Source of the DNA: CADEEN01 sp963738425
GTDB lineage: Bacteria; Pseudomonadota; Gammaproteobacteria; Burkholderiales; Burkholderiaceae_C
DNA: 64,000 bases
Direction of reading: 5' to 3'
Assembly (NCBI GenBank): GCA_963738425.1
Contig: CAVTWT010000006.1
Coordinates: forward strand, 1 to 64,000
Every line of letters begins with the position of its first letter. Position 1 is the stretch's first letter. A program made the position numbers and the translations under genes. Below the pieces are notes generated by a model that was not told the origin of the DNA, searched no databases, and saw nothing but the letters and a program-made list of their open reading frames with translations. Below, piece by piece: positions 1-11,376 of the stretch.

Positions 1-1037
1 GCGCCAAGCTGTTCTTCAACGCCGGCCGACCAGGGCGGCGCGGGGTGCTACAGCTGCCACAGCGGGCCGGCGCTCAACAAACAGGTCAACGACCCCGACG
101 TCGCCGGCGTCGGCCAGTTCGTCGAAGAGAACTTCTACAACCTGGGCCTGGGCGACCATCCGGTGCAGGCCTTGAATCGCGCGGCCAGAAACGACTCGAC
201 CTTCCGCGATGTCGGCCGCCAGGAGGTCACCTTGCGCGACAGCGACGCCTTCAAGTTCCGCGTCCTGACGCTGCGCCAGCTCAAAGACGCGCGGCTGTTC
301 TTCCACGACGGATCGTTCAACAAGGTCAAGGACGTGGTGCAGTACTTCAACGCCGGCGTGCCGCTGGATGCAAAGAGCGGCGCGGCGCCGACGCTGTCGA
401 CCCGCTTCACCCACCCGCGCGGCGCAGGCTCGCCGCGCGGCCTCGGCCTGAGCAAGGACCAGGTTGACGACCTGACCGACTTCATCGAGAACGGCCTGTA
501 CGACCCGGCATTTGCCACGTTCGATCCGAAGCAGCCGAAGACCTTCTTCCAGCTGAGCCCGATCGACTTCACCTACTCGAAATACCGTCCCGACCTGGCG
601 GCGCTCGGCGCTGTCGATGGCCGGCCGCCGAGCGGCATGCCGCAGGACAACGACGACCCGCTGTCGCGGCGTGACATGGGCCTGGAGTTCCTCGACGTGA
701 CGCCGCAGATGCATGTCGCGCGATCGAATCGCGGCGTCACGGCAACCGGCAGGAGGACGTGTACCGGCTGACCAACAACAGCACCTCGATCGTCGACACG
801 CACCTGCTGATGGTGGCGCGCGGCCTGCCGCGGCAGATGGAACTCGACAACGGCAGCGGCGTCACGAGCAGCGGTGACCCCTATCGCCGCGTGTTCCTGC
901 CGCAAGGCGCGCTGCAGCCCGGGCAAAGCATCGTGCAGCGGCTGGTCTTCAAGAAGAGGCACGGCGGGCGCGACCACGATCACGCCGCCCCGGCACGCTA
1001 CAGCCTCGAACTGCTGTCGGGGCAGGGCAGACCTTGA
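1..1037 (+). CDS. Di-haem cytochrome c peroxidase / MauG-like protein, 3' part, frameshifted
   Basis: The 5' end lies outside the window. A c-type haem motif CYSCH is encoded at 46-60, followed by features of the CCP/MauG family (FFHDGSF and VVQYFNAG around 300-355). After about 750 a C-terminal segment begins YRLTNNSTSIVDTHLL and looks like a beta-rich extension. The protein should be periplasmic and act in peroxide reduction or oxidation of a partner protein; the substrate cannot be read from sequence. The frame changes twice. One extra C at about 26-27 separates AKLFFNAG from DQGGAGCYSCH, and two extra bases lie at about 732-738. A single haem motif is visible; a second one would lie upstream. 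The neighbour downstream is a small secreted EF-hand protein. Confidence 0.7.
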
Positions 1038-1123
1038 AGTCCGACGCGTCGCTGGGAAAGCCGATCGCCGGAGCCGCGGGCTTCGGCGATCGGCGAATTT
1101 CATCCATGCACAAGAGGTTCACC

Positions 1124-1423
1124 ATGAAGAAACTGCTTCTCACGTTCGCCGGCGCTGCACTGGTGCTGGGCTTGTCCACGTTCAGCATGACTGCATCAGC
1201 CAAGGACCGCTACCCCGCGTGGGTGGCGGCGGCCGACGCCAACAAGGACGGCATGGTGTCGAAGGAAGAGTTCCTGCAAACCATGGGCAGCATGTACGAC
1301 GAGAAGATGGCGAAGATGAAGAAGATGAATGCGTCCGACCAGGCCAAGATGGTCAAGGACGGGAACATGTCGATCGAAGCCTTCCGCATCATGTACAGGG
1401 ACATCAGCGGCGGCGGCCAGTAG
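1124..1423 (+). CDS. Small secreted EF-hand protein
   Basis: The product is 99 aa. A signal peptide (MKKLLLTFAGAALVLG..., predicted cleavage after TASA) is followed by one clear EF-hand loop, DANKDGMVSKEEF, with D/N/D/G/E at the calcium-ligand positions. The rest is rich in Met and Lys. The start at 1124 is chosen because AAGAGG precedes it by about 7 nt; an in-frame ATG at 1106 would spoil the signal peptide. It is probably a periplasmic calcium-binding protein. It follows the cytochrome peroxidase gene by about 90 nt, so the two could be co-transcribed, but a functional link is only inferred. Confidence 0.75.
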   Translation: MKKLLLTFAGAALVLGLSTFSMTASAKDRYPAWVAAADANKDGMVSKEEFLQTMGSMYDEKMAKMKKMNASDQAKMVKDGNMSIEAFRIMYRDISGGGQ

Positions 1424-1633
1424 CGGCTGCGCCAGCGTCGGCCAGATCGCCGCGCAGATCGGCTGTGCCGACGCTGTGACGCTGCGCGCGCTGCTGCGGT
1501 GCAAGCCCGGTCGCGGCGTGCGCGAGTTGCGCCGCGCGCTCGAGCAGCAGCGCGAGCGGCGTCGAGTCGGCGACAGGCCGCCCGCCACGCTCGGCCTGCG
1601 CACGCCACCGTCACGTGAGCCGAACGGCCTTGT

Positions 1634-2970
1634 CTATCGCACGGCTTTCGAGGCTTCAGCCGAGAACGCGCTCTCGTTGCCGGCAGCGTCGTGGGCGGTG
1701 ACCGCGAAGTAGTAGGTCTGGCCGACAGGCAGACTGCCCACCGTGTAGCTGGTCGCCGTGCCTGCTGCCAGGCCGACGCCTCGCGCCTGCCGGTAGGTGC
1801 CGGGCGCCGTGCCCCAGTAGACGCGGTAGCCGGTCACGCGCGAATCCGCCGACGCAGCCCAGCCGAGGGTGGCCGTGCCCACCGTGACCGGTGCAGGAGC
1901 CGGCGCCGGTGCTGGTGCAGGAGCCGGTGCCGGTGCCGGTGCCGGTGCTGGAGCCGGTGCGGCAGCCGGTGCAGTGGTTCCTTGCACCTCGCAGCGCTTG
2001 ATCTGCATCGGCGCCGGATCGGTGCCGAAGAAGCCATTGGTGCAGGTGCCGCTGCCGCTGACGCTGCGCTGCACCCAGTTGCTGCCGATGCCGTAGCGCA
2101 CGGTGCGCGCCGAGGCCAGCGAGAACGACTGGTACTCGTTGGCGAGGAAGATCCAACCGGTGGGGGTCGGCGCCGGGGCCGGTGCCGGGGCGGGCGTGGG
2201 AGCCGGTGCTGGTGCAGGAGCTGGCGCAGGAGCTGGTGCCGGGGCGGGCGCTGGCGCCGGCGCACTGCTGTTCAGCACTTCGCAGCGCTTGACTCGCATG
2301 AGCGCTGGGTCGGAGCCGAAGAACTGGTTGGTGCAGCGGCGCTGCCGGTGACGCTGCGTTGCACCCACGTGCTGCCCACGCCGTAGCGCACGGTGCGCGT
2401 GCCGGACACCGAGAACGCCTCGTACTCGTTGGCCAAGAAGGTCCAGGTCGCAGGTGCAGTCGCCGGTGCTGGGGCGGGTGCTGGCGCCGGCGCAGGTGCT
2501 GGGGCGGGTGCCGGCGGCGCGGTCGTGCCGCTGTTGGCGTAGTCGCAATGCTTGACGATCATGAACGCGGGGTCGGTCCATTGCACGTTGTTGCAGCCGA
2601 TGGCCGTGCTGACCGTCTGGTAGACGTAAGCGCCATCGACGCCGTAGCGAACGAGCCGTGGGCTGGGCACGCGGCAAATCTCGCCTTCGCGCCCGCAAAA
2701 GGTCCACGTCTCTGTGCCTGTGGGCGCGGCGGCGGCGAGCGCAACTTCGCGGCCGGCCACGGCAGTCGGGCCGGACCGCTCCGCAGCGGCCTCGTCGGCG
2801 GCAGTGCTGTCGCCGCTGCCGCCACCGCAGCCTGCGATGCCCAGCGACAGCGCGGTGGCCAGGCCGAGGGGCCATGAGCGCTGCGGTGCGACGGTGGCGC
2901 ACTGCAAGGCAGCGAGCCGAAGAAGGCGCATGCGACGACCGCGCATGGCCATGCGAGCTTTCTGAACCAT
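1634..2970 (-). CDS. Lipoprotein with three Cys-containing repeats on Ala-Pro linkers and an FN3-like domain, frameshifted
   Basis: A lipoprotein-type signal ends in GIAGC, followed by GGGS. Three repeats of about 55 residues follow, of the form WxFxxxE...VRYGxG..(V/Y)..TVxG...C.N..F..DPA...KxC. They are separated by (AP)n linkers, and the C-terminus is a fibronectin type III-like domain (GYRVYWGTAPGTY ... VTAHDAAGNESAFS). From memory, such repeats occur in secreted proteins of many bacteria; a carbohydrate- or surface-binding role is only a guess. The second repeat breaks frame at about 2335-2345: it has 26 nt where the third repeat has 27, so one base is missing. With that base restored the product is about 445 aa. 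ATG 2970 has GGAG about 13 nt upstream. No operon partner is visible. Confidence 0.7.
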
Positions 2971-3253
2971 AGTAATTTTTTCTCTCCTCGCCAACGCAGT
3001 GGACTGAGCGCTGCGCAGCGGGATCACCAACGAACACGACGGGGCGCATGGTGCCGGCGCGATGCGCCGCAGCTACGTCAGTGCGGTTAGATAGGTGTCA
3101 TGCCGTAAATGCAAACGCGAGCCCGCGCCCGCGCCATCGCCTGCGCTGACGCGCCGAATCGGCGTTCGACGCGCCGTCTGCGGGATTTCATCGACTTACA
3201 GGTGCATCGATTTGCACGCGTCGTCGCCAGCGCAGAGCCGCTGCGCCGCGTGT

Positions 3254-3912
3254 TCAGGCCGCGGCTTCGAGGCCGTTGGCGAAATGCTCGCGCATCAGCT
3301 TGGCGGCCTTGGCGCTCTCGCGGCCCCTGATCGCCGCCATGAGGGCGCGGTGCTCTGCCAGCGAATCGGCCAGCCGGCCCTGCTTGAACAGCGAGTGGTG
3401 GCGGTTCAGCTTCATGACCTTGCGCAGGTCGGTCACGATCTGCGTGCGCCAGCGGTTGCCGGCGATGTCGAGCAGGGCCATGTGGAACTGCTCGTTGGCG
3501 GCGAAGAAGGCGTCGCGCTGGCGCACCTGTTTTTCCAGGCGCTCGTGCAGTTGCTGCAGCCGCTCCAGCTGCGCGTCGCTGGCGTGGCGCGCGGCTTCGC
3601 CGGCGGCGTCGGCCTCGAGCAGCGCCAGCAGGTGGTAGATCTGCGCCACATCGTCGCGGCTCATCTCGGCCACGTAGGCGCCGCGGCGCGGCTTCATCGT
3701 CACCAGGCCTTCGGCGGCCAGCACCTTCAGCGCCTCGCGCAGCGGCGTGCGGCTGATGCCGTACTCGGCCGACAGCTTCAGCTCGTCGATCCAGGCGCCG
3801 GGCTCGAGTTCGCGCGCAAAGATCTGCCCGCGCAGCCGCTCGGCCACGTCTTCATAGAGCGCGCGGCGGGACAGCGAGCCGGCGAGGGGCGGGCAGGGGC
3901 GGTGGTGGCCAT
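3254..3912 (-). CDS. GntR/FCD-family transcriptional regulator, probable regulator of the propionyl-CoA module
   Basis: An N-terminal winged helix of the GntR type (ALYEDVAERLRGQIF ... GISRTPLREALKVLAAEGLV) is followed by an FCD ligand-binding domain, about 215 aa in all. It is divergent from methylmalonyl-CoA mutase with about 130 bp between them that contain a perfect inverted repeat, so autoregulation and control of the propionate genes are likely (inference). The start is uncertain. ATG 3912 gives MATTAPARPSPA in another frame from the conserved part, which implies an indel near 3865-3895. Without it the frame has no good start before an upstream ATG at 4012 that would run across the operator region. 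The effector is unknown; acyl-CoAs or organic acids are typical for FCD proteins. Confidence 0.75.
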
Positions 3913-3945
3913 CGGGTGCAGTCAGTTTCGCGTTGGATTTGAATT

Positions 3946-3961
3946 CATAATTATGGATAAT
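3946..3961. promoter_or_regulatory. Candidate operator in the gntR-scpA divergent region
   Basis: An AT-rich island in otherwise GC-rich DNA contains two overlapping palindromes: CATAATTATG (3946-3955) and ATTATGGATAAT (3950-3961, ATTAT-GG-ATAAT). It sits between the divergent GntR gene and methylmalonyl-CoA mutase. Short AT-rich inverted repeats are typical targets of GntR/FCD dimers. The assignment rests on position and symmetry only. Confidence 0.5.
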
Positions 3962-4041
3962 GCAAGCGTGCCGACGAAGCCGCTGGGAGCGGCGTCCGCG
4001 GGCGCGCCACACTGCGCACGCGCACGACCGAGGAGATGACG

Positions 4042-6203
<2,162 letters not shown>

Positions 6204-6214
6204 AGCCCATTCCT

Positions 6215-6240
6215 CGTTCGTCCTGAGGTATCGAAGGATG
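6215..6240 (+). repeat. REP-like repeat copy R1
   Basis: The 26-bp unit CGTTCGTCCTGAGGTATCGA-AGGATG lies 12 nt after the mutase stop and just upstream of the GIY-YIG gene. An identical copy in the same orientation (R4) lies at 6643-6668, so the nuclease gene is bracketed by direct repeats. Confidence 0.85.
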
Positions 6241-6255
6241 CACGGCGCTCGCGCT

Positions 6256-6654
6256 ATGAAGCCATTCTTCGTCTACATGCTGCGTTGCTCGGATGACTCG
6301 TACTACACGGGCCACACCGACGACTTGGAGTTGCGCGTGGCCAAGCATCACGCGGGTGAGATACCGGGCTACACGCATGACAAGCGGCCGGTGGAGCTGG
6401 TGTGGTCGCAGGAAACGGCAACGCGCGAAGAGGCGCTGGCGGCGGAGCTGCAGATCAAGGGGTGGGGGCGCAGCAAAAAGGAAGCATTGATTCGCGGTGA
6501 CTGGAAGGCGATCCAGCGACATGCGTGGGGAACGCGCAATCCGCTGCCGGCGGCGCTGACGGTCGATGCGAGCCCTTCGATACCTCAGGACGAACGGCTC
6601 GGGAGCCCTTCGATACCTCAGAGCGAACGGAGATCCCTCCCCCGTTCGTCCTGA
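6256..6654 (+). CDS. GIY-YIG nuclease-family protein (UPF0213/YhbQ-like)
   Basis: The product is 132 aa. The GIY-YIG core is VYMLRCSDDSYYTGHT, followed by LELRVAKHHAG (conserved Arg), GYTHDKRPVELVW and the Glu-containing AAELQIKGWGRSKKEALI, a typical single-domain COG2827 protein. Such proteins are predicted Mg-dependent nucleases of unclear biological role. The last 25 or so residues (SIPQDER, SIPQSERR) are translated from repeat copies R2-R4 and are not part of the domain, so the fold probably ends near residue 100. The gene splits the mutase-meaB pair and is flanked by R1 and R2-R4, which suggests it arrived as a unit with the repeats. No clear ribosome site precedes ATG 6256. Confidence 0.8.
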   Translation: MKPFFVYMLRCSDDSYYTGHTDDLELRVAKHHAGEIPGYTHDKRPVELVWSQETATREEALAAELQIKGWGRSKKEALIRGDWKAIQRHAWGTRNPLPAALTVDASPSIPQDERLGSPSIPQSERRSLPRSS

Positions 6655-7639
6655 GGTATCGAAGGATGAACGCGCGCTCGCAGAGCGCGTTGTGTCCCGC
6701 GACCGCCGCGCGCTGGCCAAGGCCATCACGCTGATCGAATCGACACGATCCGACCACCGGCGCGAAGCCGACGCGCTGCTCGATGCGTTGATGCCGCACA
6801 CCGGCCGGTCCCTGCGCATCGGCATCTCCGGCGTGCCCGGCGTCGGCAAGAGCACCTTCATCGAAACCCTCGGCCTGCACCTGATCGCGCAAGGCCATCG
6901 CGTTGCCGTGCTCGCCGTCGATCCCTCATCGACGCTGTCCGGCGGTTCGATCCTCGGCGACAAGACGCGCATGGAGCGGCTGTCGGTGAACGAGGCAGCG
7001 TTCATCCGCCCGACGCCGACCTCGGGCGCGCTCGGCGGCGTGGCCGAGCACACGCGCGAGGCGCTGCTGTTGTGCGAGGCGGCGGGCTTCGATGTCGTGA
7101 TCGTCGAGACGGTCGGCGTCGGCCAGAGCGAAACCGCGGTCGCCGGCATGACCGATCTGTTCGTGCTGCTGCAACTGCCCAATGCCGGCGACGACCTGCA
7201 GGCGATCAAGCGCGGCGTGATGGAACTGGCCGATCTGGTGGCCATCAACAAGGCCGACATCGACGATGCGGCGGCCACGCGCGCGCAGGCGCAGATCACG
7301 AGTGCGTTGCGCGTCTTCGGCTTTCACGGCCGTGCTGACCATCACGCCGTGCCGGTGTTGAAGCTGAGCGCCATCAAGGGCGACGGCATCGACACGTTCT
7401 GGCAGACGGTGCAAGCCGAGATCGCGCAGCGCCGAAGCAGCGGCGCCTTCGACACCCGTCGCAGCGCGCAGCGCGAAGCGTGGCTGTGGGACATCGTGCA
7501 GGCGCGCTTGCTGATCGACTTCAAGCAGCACGCGGCCGTGCGTGCAGCGCTGCCGCAAACGCTGGCCGACGTGAACGCGTCGCGGACCGCGCCCACCGTG
7601 GCTGCGCGTGCGCTGCTGAATCTGTTCGAGAAAAACTGA
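6566..7639 (+). CDS. meaB: Methylmalonyl-CoA mutase-associated GTPase MeaB
   Basis: This G3E-type P-loop GTPase protects and reloads the B12 cofactor of methylmalonyl-CoA mutase. Visible motifs are Walker A GVPGVGKST, VDPSS, ETVGVGQSE (Walker B/switch region) and NKAD (guanine specificity). The conserved region starts at about 6674 (ALAERVVSRDRRALAKAI). Upstream, the frame runs through repeat copies R2-R4, so the first 36 or so residues from ATG 6566 are repeat-derived. A GTG at 6692 is an alternative start that would lose a few conserved residues. The natural start may have been replaced when the repeat/GIY-YIG unit arrived. pccB follows after 15 nt. Confidence 0.85.
   Translation: MRALRYLRTNGSGALRYLRANGDPSPVRPEVSKDERALAERVVSRDRRALAKAITLIESTRSDHRREADALLDALMPHTGRSLRIGISGVPGVGKSTFIETLGLHLIAQGHRVAVLAVDPSSTLSGGSILGDKTRMERLSVNEAAFIRPTPTSGALGGVAEHTREALLLCEAAGFDVVIVETVGVGQSETAVAGMTDLFVLLQLPNAGDDLQAIKRGVMELADLVAINKADIDDAAATRAQAQITSALRVFGFHGRADHHAVPVLKLSAIKGDGIDTFWQTVQAEIAQRRSSGAFDTRRSAQREAWLWDIVQARLLIDFKQHAAVRAALPQTLADVNASRTAPTVAARALLNLFEKN
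6574..6597 (-). repeat. REP-like repeat copy R2, inverted relative to R1
   Basis: CCTTCGATACCTCAGGACGA-ACGG is the reverse complement of the R1 core. It lies within the 3' end of the GIY-YIG reading frame. Confidence 0.85.
6607..6630 (-). repeat. REP-like repeat copy R3, inverted relative to R1
   Basis: CCTTCGATACCTCAGAGCGA-ACGG differs from R2 at two adjacent positions. It can pair with R4 across an 11-12 nt loop to form a long hairpin around the GIY-YIG stop codon. Confidence 0.8.
6643..6668 (+). repeat. REP-like repeat copy R4, identical to R1
   Basis: The 26 bp match R1 exactly. The copy overlaps the GIY-YIG stop and lies inside the reading frame leading into meaB. The ATG within it (6666) is not in the MeaB frame. 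Confidence 0.85.
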
Positions 7640-7654
7640 CGAGGGGACCACAAG

Positions 7655-9188
7655 GTGCACGACATCATCGAGCAACTCGAAAAGAAGCGCGCTGCCGCGC
7701 GGCTGGGCGGCGGCGAGAAGCGCATCGCCGCGCAGCACGCCAAGGGCAAGCTCTCCGCGCGCGAGCGCGTCGAACTGCTGCTCGACCAGGGCAGCTTCGA
7801 AGAGTGGGACATGTTCGTCGAGCACCGTTGCGTCGATTTCGGCATGGCCGACAACAAGGTGCCGGGCGATGGCGTCGTCACCGGCTACGGCATGATCAAC
7901 GGCCGCCTGGTCTTCGTCTTCAGCCAGGACTTCACCGTCTTCGGCGGCGCGCTCTCGGAAGCGCATGCCGAGAAGATCTGCAAGGTGATGGACCAGGCGA
8001 TGAAGGTCGGCGCGCCGGTGATCGGCCTGAACGACAGCGGCGGCGCGCGCATCCAGGAAGGCGTGGCCTCGCTCGGCGGTTATGCCGAGGTCTTCCAGCG
8101 CAACGCCATGGCCTCGGGCGTGATCCCGCAGATCAGCCTGATCATGGGGCCGTGCGCCGGCGGCGCGGTGTACTCACCGGCGATGACCGACTTCATCTTC
8201 ATGGTCAGGGATTCGAGCTACATGTTCGTCACCGGCCCCGAGGTCGTGAAGACGGTGACGCACGAAGAGGTGACGGCCGAGGAGCTCGGCGGTGCGATCA
8301 CGCATACCAGCAAGAGCGGCGTTGCCGACCGCGCGTTCGACAACGATGTCGAGGCGCTGCTGATGTTGCGCCGCTTCTTCAACTACCTGCCGCTCAACAA
8401 CCGGGCCGGCGCACCGTCGCGGCCGAGCGGCGACCCGGCCGACCGCAGCGACTACTCGCTCGACACGCTGGTGCCCGACAACGCCAACAAGCCGTACGAC
8501 ATCACCGAGCTGATCCTGAAGGTCGTCGACGACGGCGACTTCTTCGAGCTGCAGCCGGACTATGCGAAGAACATCGTCATCGGCGTGGCGCGCATGGAAG
8601 GCCGCACCGTCGGCATCGTCGCCAACAACCCGCTGGTGCTGGCCGGTTGCCTCGACATCAAGTCGAGCATCAAGGCGGCGCGCTTCGTCCGCTTCTGCGA
8701 TGCGTTCTCGATTCCGGTGGTGACCTTCGTCGATGTGCCGGGCTTCATGCCGGGCACGTCGCAGGAGTGGAGCGGCATCATCAAACACGGCGCAAAGCTG
8801 CTCTACGCGTATGCCGAATGCACCGTGCCGAAGGTGACGGTGATCACACGCAAGGCCTATGGCGGCGCCTATGACGTGATGAGCAGCAAGCACCTGCGCG
8901 GCGACGTCAACTTTGCCTGGCCCAACGCCGAGATCGCGGTGATGGGCGCCAAGGGCGCGGTCGAGATCATCTTCCGCGAAGACAAGGGCGATCCGGCGAA
9001 GCTGGCGGCGAAGGAGGCCGAGTACAAGGCGCGCTTCGCCAACCCCTTCGTCGCCGGCGCACGCGGCTACATCGACGACGTGATCCAGCCGCACGAGACG
9101 ACGCAAACGCATCTGCCGCTCGCTGGCGATGTTGAAGGACAAGAAGATCGAGAACCCGTGGCGCAAGCACGGCAACATCCCGCTTTGA
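7655..9188 (+). CDS. pccB: Propionyl-CoA carboxylase beta subunit (carboxyltransferase), one frameshift near the end
   Basis: It transfers the carboxyl group from biotin to propionyl-CoA, giving methylmalonyl-CoA. Family motifs include GKLSARERVELLLD, NDSGGARIQEG, GPCAGGAVYSPAMTDF, VDVPGFMPGT and RKAYGGAYDVMSSKHL. The start is GTG 7655, with GAGGGGA 8 nt upstream. One extra A at about 9101 shifts the last 28 codons. Removing it gives the standard C-terminus ICRSLAMLKDKKIENPWRKH and a stop at 9186-9188, for 510 aa, the usual length. As sequenced, the frame would run on into the inverted repeat downstream. It pairs with pccA after the 9205-9303 hairpin. Confidence 0.93.
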
Positions 9189-9204
9189 ACAATGCGAAAT
9201 CTCC

Positions 9205-9303
9205 TTCACCGCAGAGGCGCAGAGGACGCGGAGGTCCGCAGAGGAATTCGCATTGACGTATTCCTCTGCGTTACCTCTGCGTCCTCTGCGCCTCTGCGGT
9301 GAA
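9205..9303. repeat. Long inverted repeat between pccB and pccA
   Basis: Arms of about 45 nt (9205-9249 and about 9258-9303) are near-perfect reverse complements around a short spacer. The outermost part reads TTCACCGCAGAGGCGCAGAG and is repetitive in the unit GCAGAGG. It begins 16 nt after the corrected pccB stop and ends about 20 nt before the pccA start. It would form a very stable hairpin in the mRNA. I believe similar CTCTGCG-rich repeats occur in many bacterial genomes, but I cannot verify that here. Confidence 0.85.
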
Positions 9304-9323
9304 TGAAACTCGAGGGACGACGA

Positions 9324-11376
9324 ATGTTCACCAAGATCCTCATTGCCAACCGCGGCGAGATCGCCTGCCGGATCATCAAGACCGCGAAGAAGCTCGGCAT
9401 CAAGACCGTCGCGGTGTACTCCGAAGCCGACCGCGACGCGCTGCACGTCGAGCTCGCCGACGAGTCGGTGCTGATCGGCCCGGCGCCGAGCCGCGAGAGT
9501 TATCTCGTCGCCGACAAGATCATCGCGGCCGCGAAGCAGACCGGCGCGCAGGCGATCCACCCCGGCTACGGCTTCCTGTCCGAGAACGAAGCCTTCGCCA
9601 AACGCGTCGAGGAAGAAGGCCTGGTCTTCATCGGCCCCAAGCACCACAGCATCGCCGCGATGGGCGACAAGATCGCGTCGAAGAAGCTGGCCAAGGCGGC
9701 CTTGGTCAACACGATCCCCGGCTGGAACGAAGCCATCGAGTCGCCCGAGCAGGCAGTGAAGATCGCCCAGGACATCGGCTACCCGGTGATGATCAAGGCC
9801 AGCGCGGGCGGCGGCGGCAAGGGCTTGCGCGTGGCCTTCAACGATCAGCGATGCGTTCGACGGCTTCACGTCCTGCCGCAACGAGGCCAAGAACAGCTTC
9901 GGCGACGACCGCGTCTTCATCGAGAAGTTCGTCGAGCAGCCGCGGCACATCGAGATCCAGGTGCTCGGCGATGCGCACGGCAGCGTCGTCTTCCTGCACG
10001 AGCGCGAGTGTTCGATCCAGCGCCGCCATCAGAAGGTGATCGAAGAGGCGCCGTCGCCTTTCATCAGCGACGAGACGCGGCAGAAGATGGGCGCGCAGGC
10101 GGTGGCGCTGGCCAAGGCGGTGAAGTACCAGAGTGCGGGCACGGTCGAATTCGTCGTCGGCGCCGACCAGAGCTTCTACTTCCTGGAGATGAACACGCGG
10201 CTGCAGGTCGAGCACCCGGTCACCGAGTGCATCACCGGGCTCGATCTGGTGGAGCTGATGATCCGCGTGGCGGCCGGCGAGCCGCTGCCGTTCACGCAGA
10301 CCGACCTGAAGCGCAACGGCTGGGCGATCGAGTGCCGCATCAATGCCGAAGACCCGTTCCGCAGCTTCCTGCCCTCGACCGGGCGCCTGATCACGTTTCG
10401 GCCGCCAGCGACGACGATGGAGGCGGCACAGCCCGTGCCGCTCGGAGGCGGCGTGCGCGTCGATACCGGCGTCTATGAAGGCGGCGAGATCCCGATGCAC
10501 TACGACTCGATGATCGCCAAGCTGATCGTGCACGGCCGCGACCGCCCCGACGCGATCTCGAAGATGCGCGAAGCGCTGAACGCGTTTGCGATCCGCGGCA
10601 TCTCGAGCAACGTGCCGTTTCAGTCGGCGCTGCTGGCGCACCCGAAGTTCGTCAGCGGCGAGTTCAACACCGGCTTCATCGCCGAGCACTACGGCAAGGG
10701 CTTCTCCGCGGCCGACGTGGTGCACGACGACCCGATGTTCCTCGTGGCGCTGGCAGCGTTCGTGCGCCGCAAGGCGCGCGAGCGCGCGATGGGCATCAGC
10801 GGGCAGATCGACGGCCATCGTGCGAAGAACCTGCCCGATCTGGTGGTCGTGGTGCTGAAGCCCGATGGGGTGCACGAGCACCACCCGGTGCACATCGAGG
10901 AGTTCGAGCCGACGGCGGGCAAGGCCGATGTCGTCATCGACCGTCGCCACTTTGCGATCCAGAGCAAGACGCGACTCGGCGACACGCTGATGACCGGCAC
11001 CTGCAACGGCAAGCACTTCACCGCGCAGGTGGAGCGTGGCGGCGAGCGCCGGCCGCTGGCGATCCGCGTCGCCCACAACGGCACGGCGATCCAGACGCTG
11101 GTGCTGTTGCCGCGTGCGGCAGAGTTGTTGAAGGTGATGCCGCACAAGGCGCCGCCCGATCTGTCGAAATTCCTGCTCTCGCCGATGCCGGGCCTGCTCG
11201 CCGACATCACGGTGCAGCCCGGCCAGAAGGTGCTGGCCGGCGAGAAGCTGGCGGTGATCGAAGCGATGAAGATGGAGAACATCCTCACCGCCACGCAGGA
11301 CGGCACGGTGAAGGAGGTGCTGGCGAGGAAGGGCGAGAGCCTGGCGGTGGACCAGCCGATCGTGTCGTTCGCATGA
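9324..11376 (+). CDS. pccA: Propionyl-CoA carboxylase alpha subunit (biotin carboxylase and biotin carrier), one frameshift
   Basis: The N-terminal biotin carboxylase (ILIANRGEIACRII, ATP-grasp loop KASAGGGGKGLRV, EMNTRLQVEHPVTE) is followed by a linker and a C-terminal biotinyl domain with EAMKMEN; the biotinylated Lys is about residue 649 of about 683. One extra C at 9849 (NDQ, then DAFDGFTSCRNEAKNSF) breaks the frame; correcting it restores a full-length protein. The start MFTKILIANRGE at 9324 is favoured by GAGGGA just upstream over the in-frame ATG 9303. It works with PccB to make methylmalonyl-CoA. The stop overlaps the next gene (ATGA), indicating translational coupling. Confidence 0.92.

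Noticed and set aside
1850..2500. Gly-Ala-rich and Arg-rich proteins on the plus strand
   Set aside because: These are shadows of the Ala-Pro linker codons of the minus-strand lipoprotein.
3095..4039. A 314-aa plus-strand protein opposite the GntR gene
   Set aside because: It has no recognisable domain and lies entirely antisense to a clear GntR/FCD regulator.
6574..6668. CRISPR-like array of short repeats near the GIY-YIG gene
   Set aside because: Only three units, in both orientations, with spacers of about 10 nt and no cas genes; they are REP-like repeats.
9189..9256. Extended PccB C-terminus rich in Arg and Gln
   Set aside because: It is translation of the inverted repeat after a frameshift; the conserved C-terminus and stop appear once the extra A at 9101 is removed.
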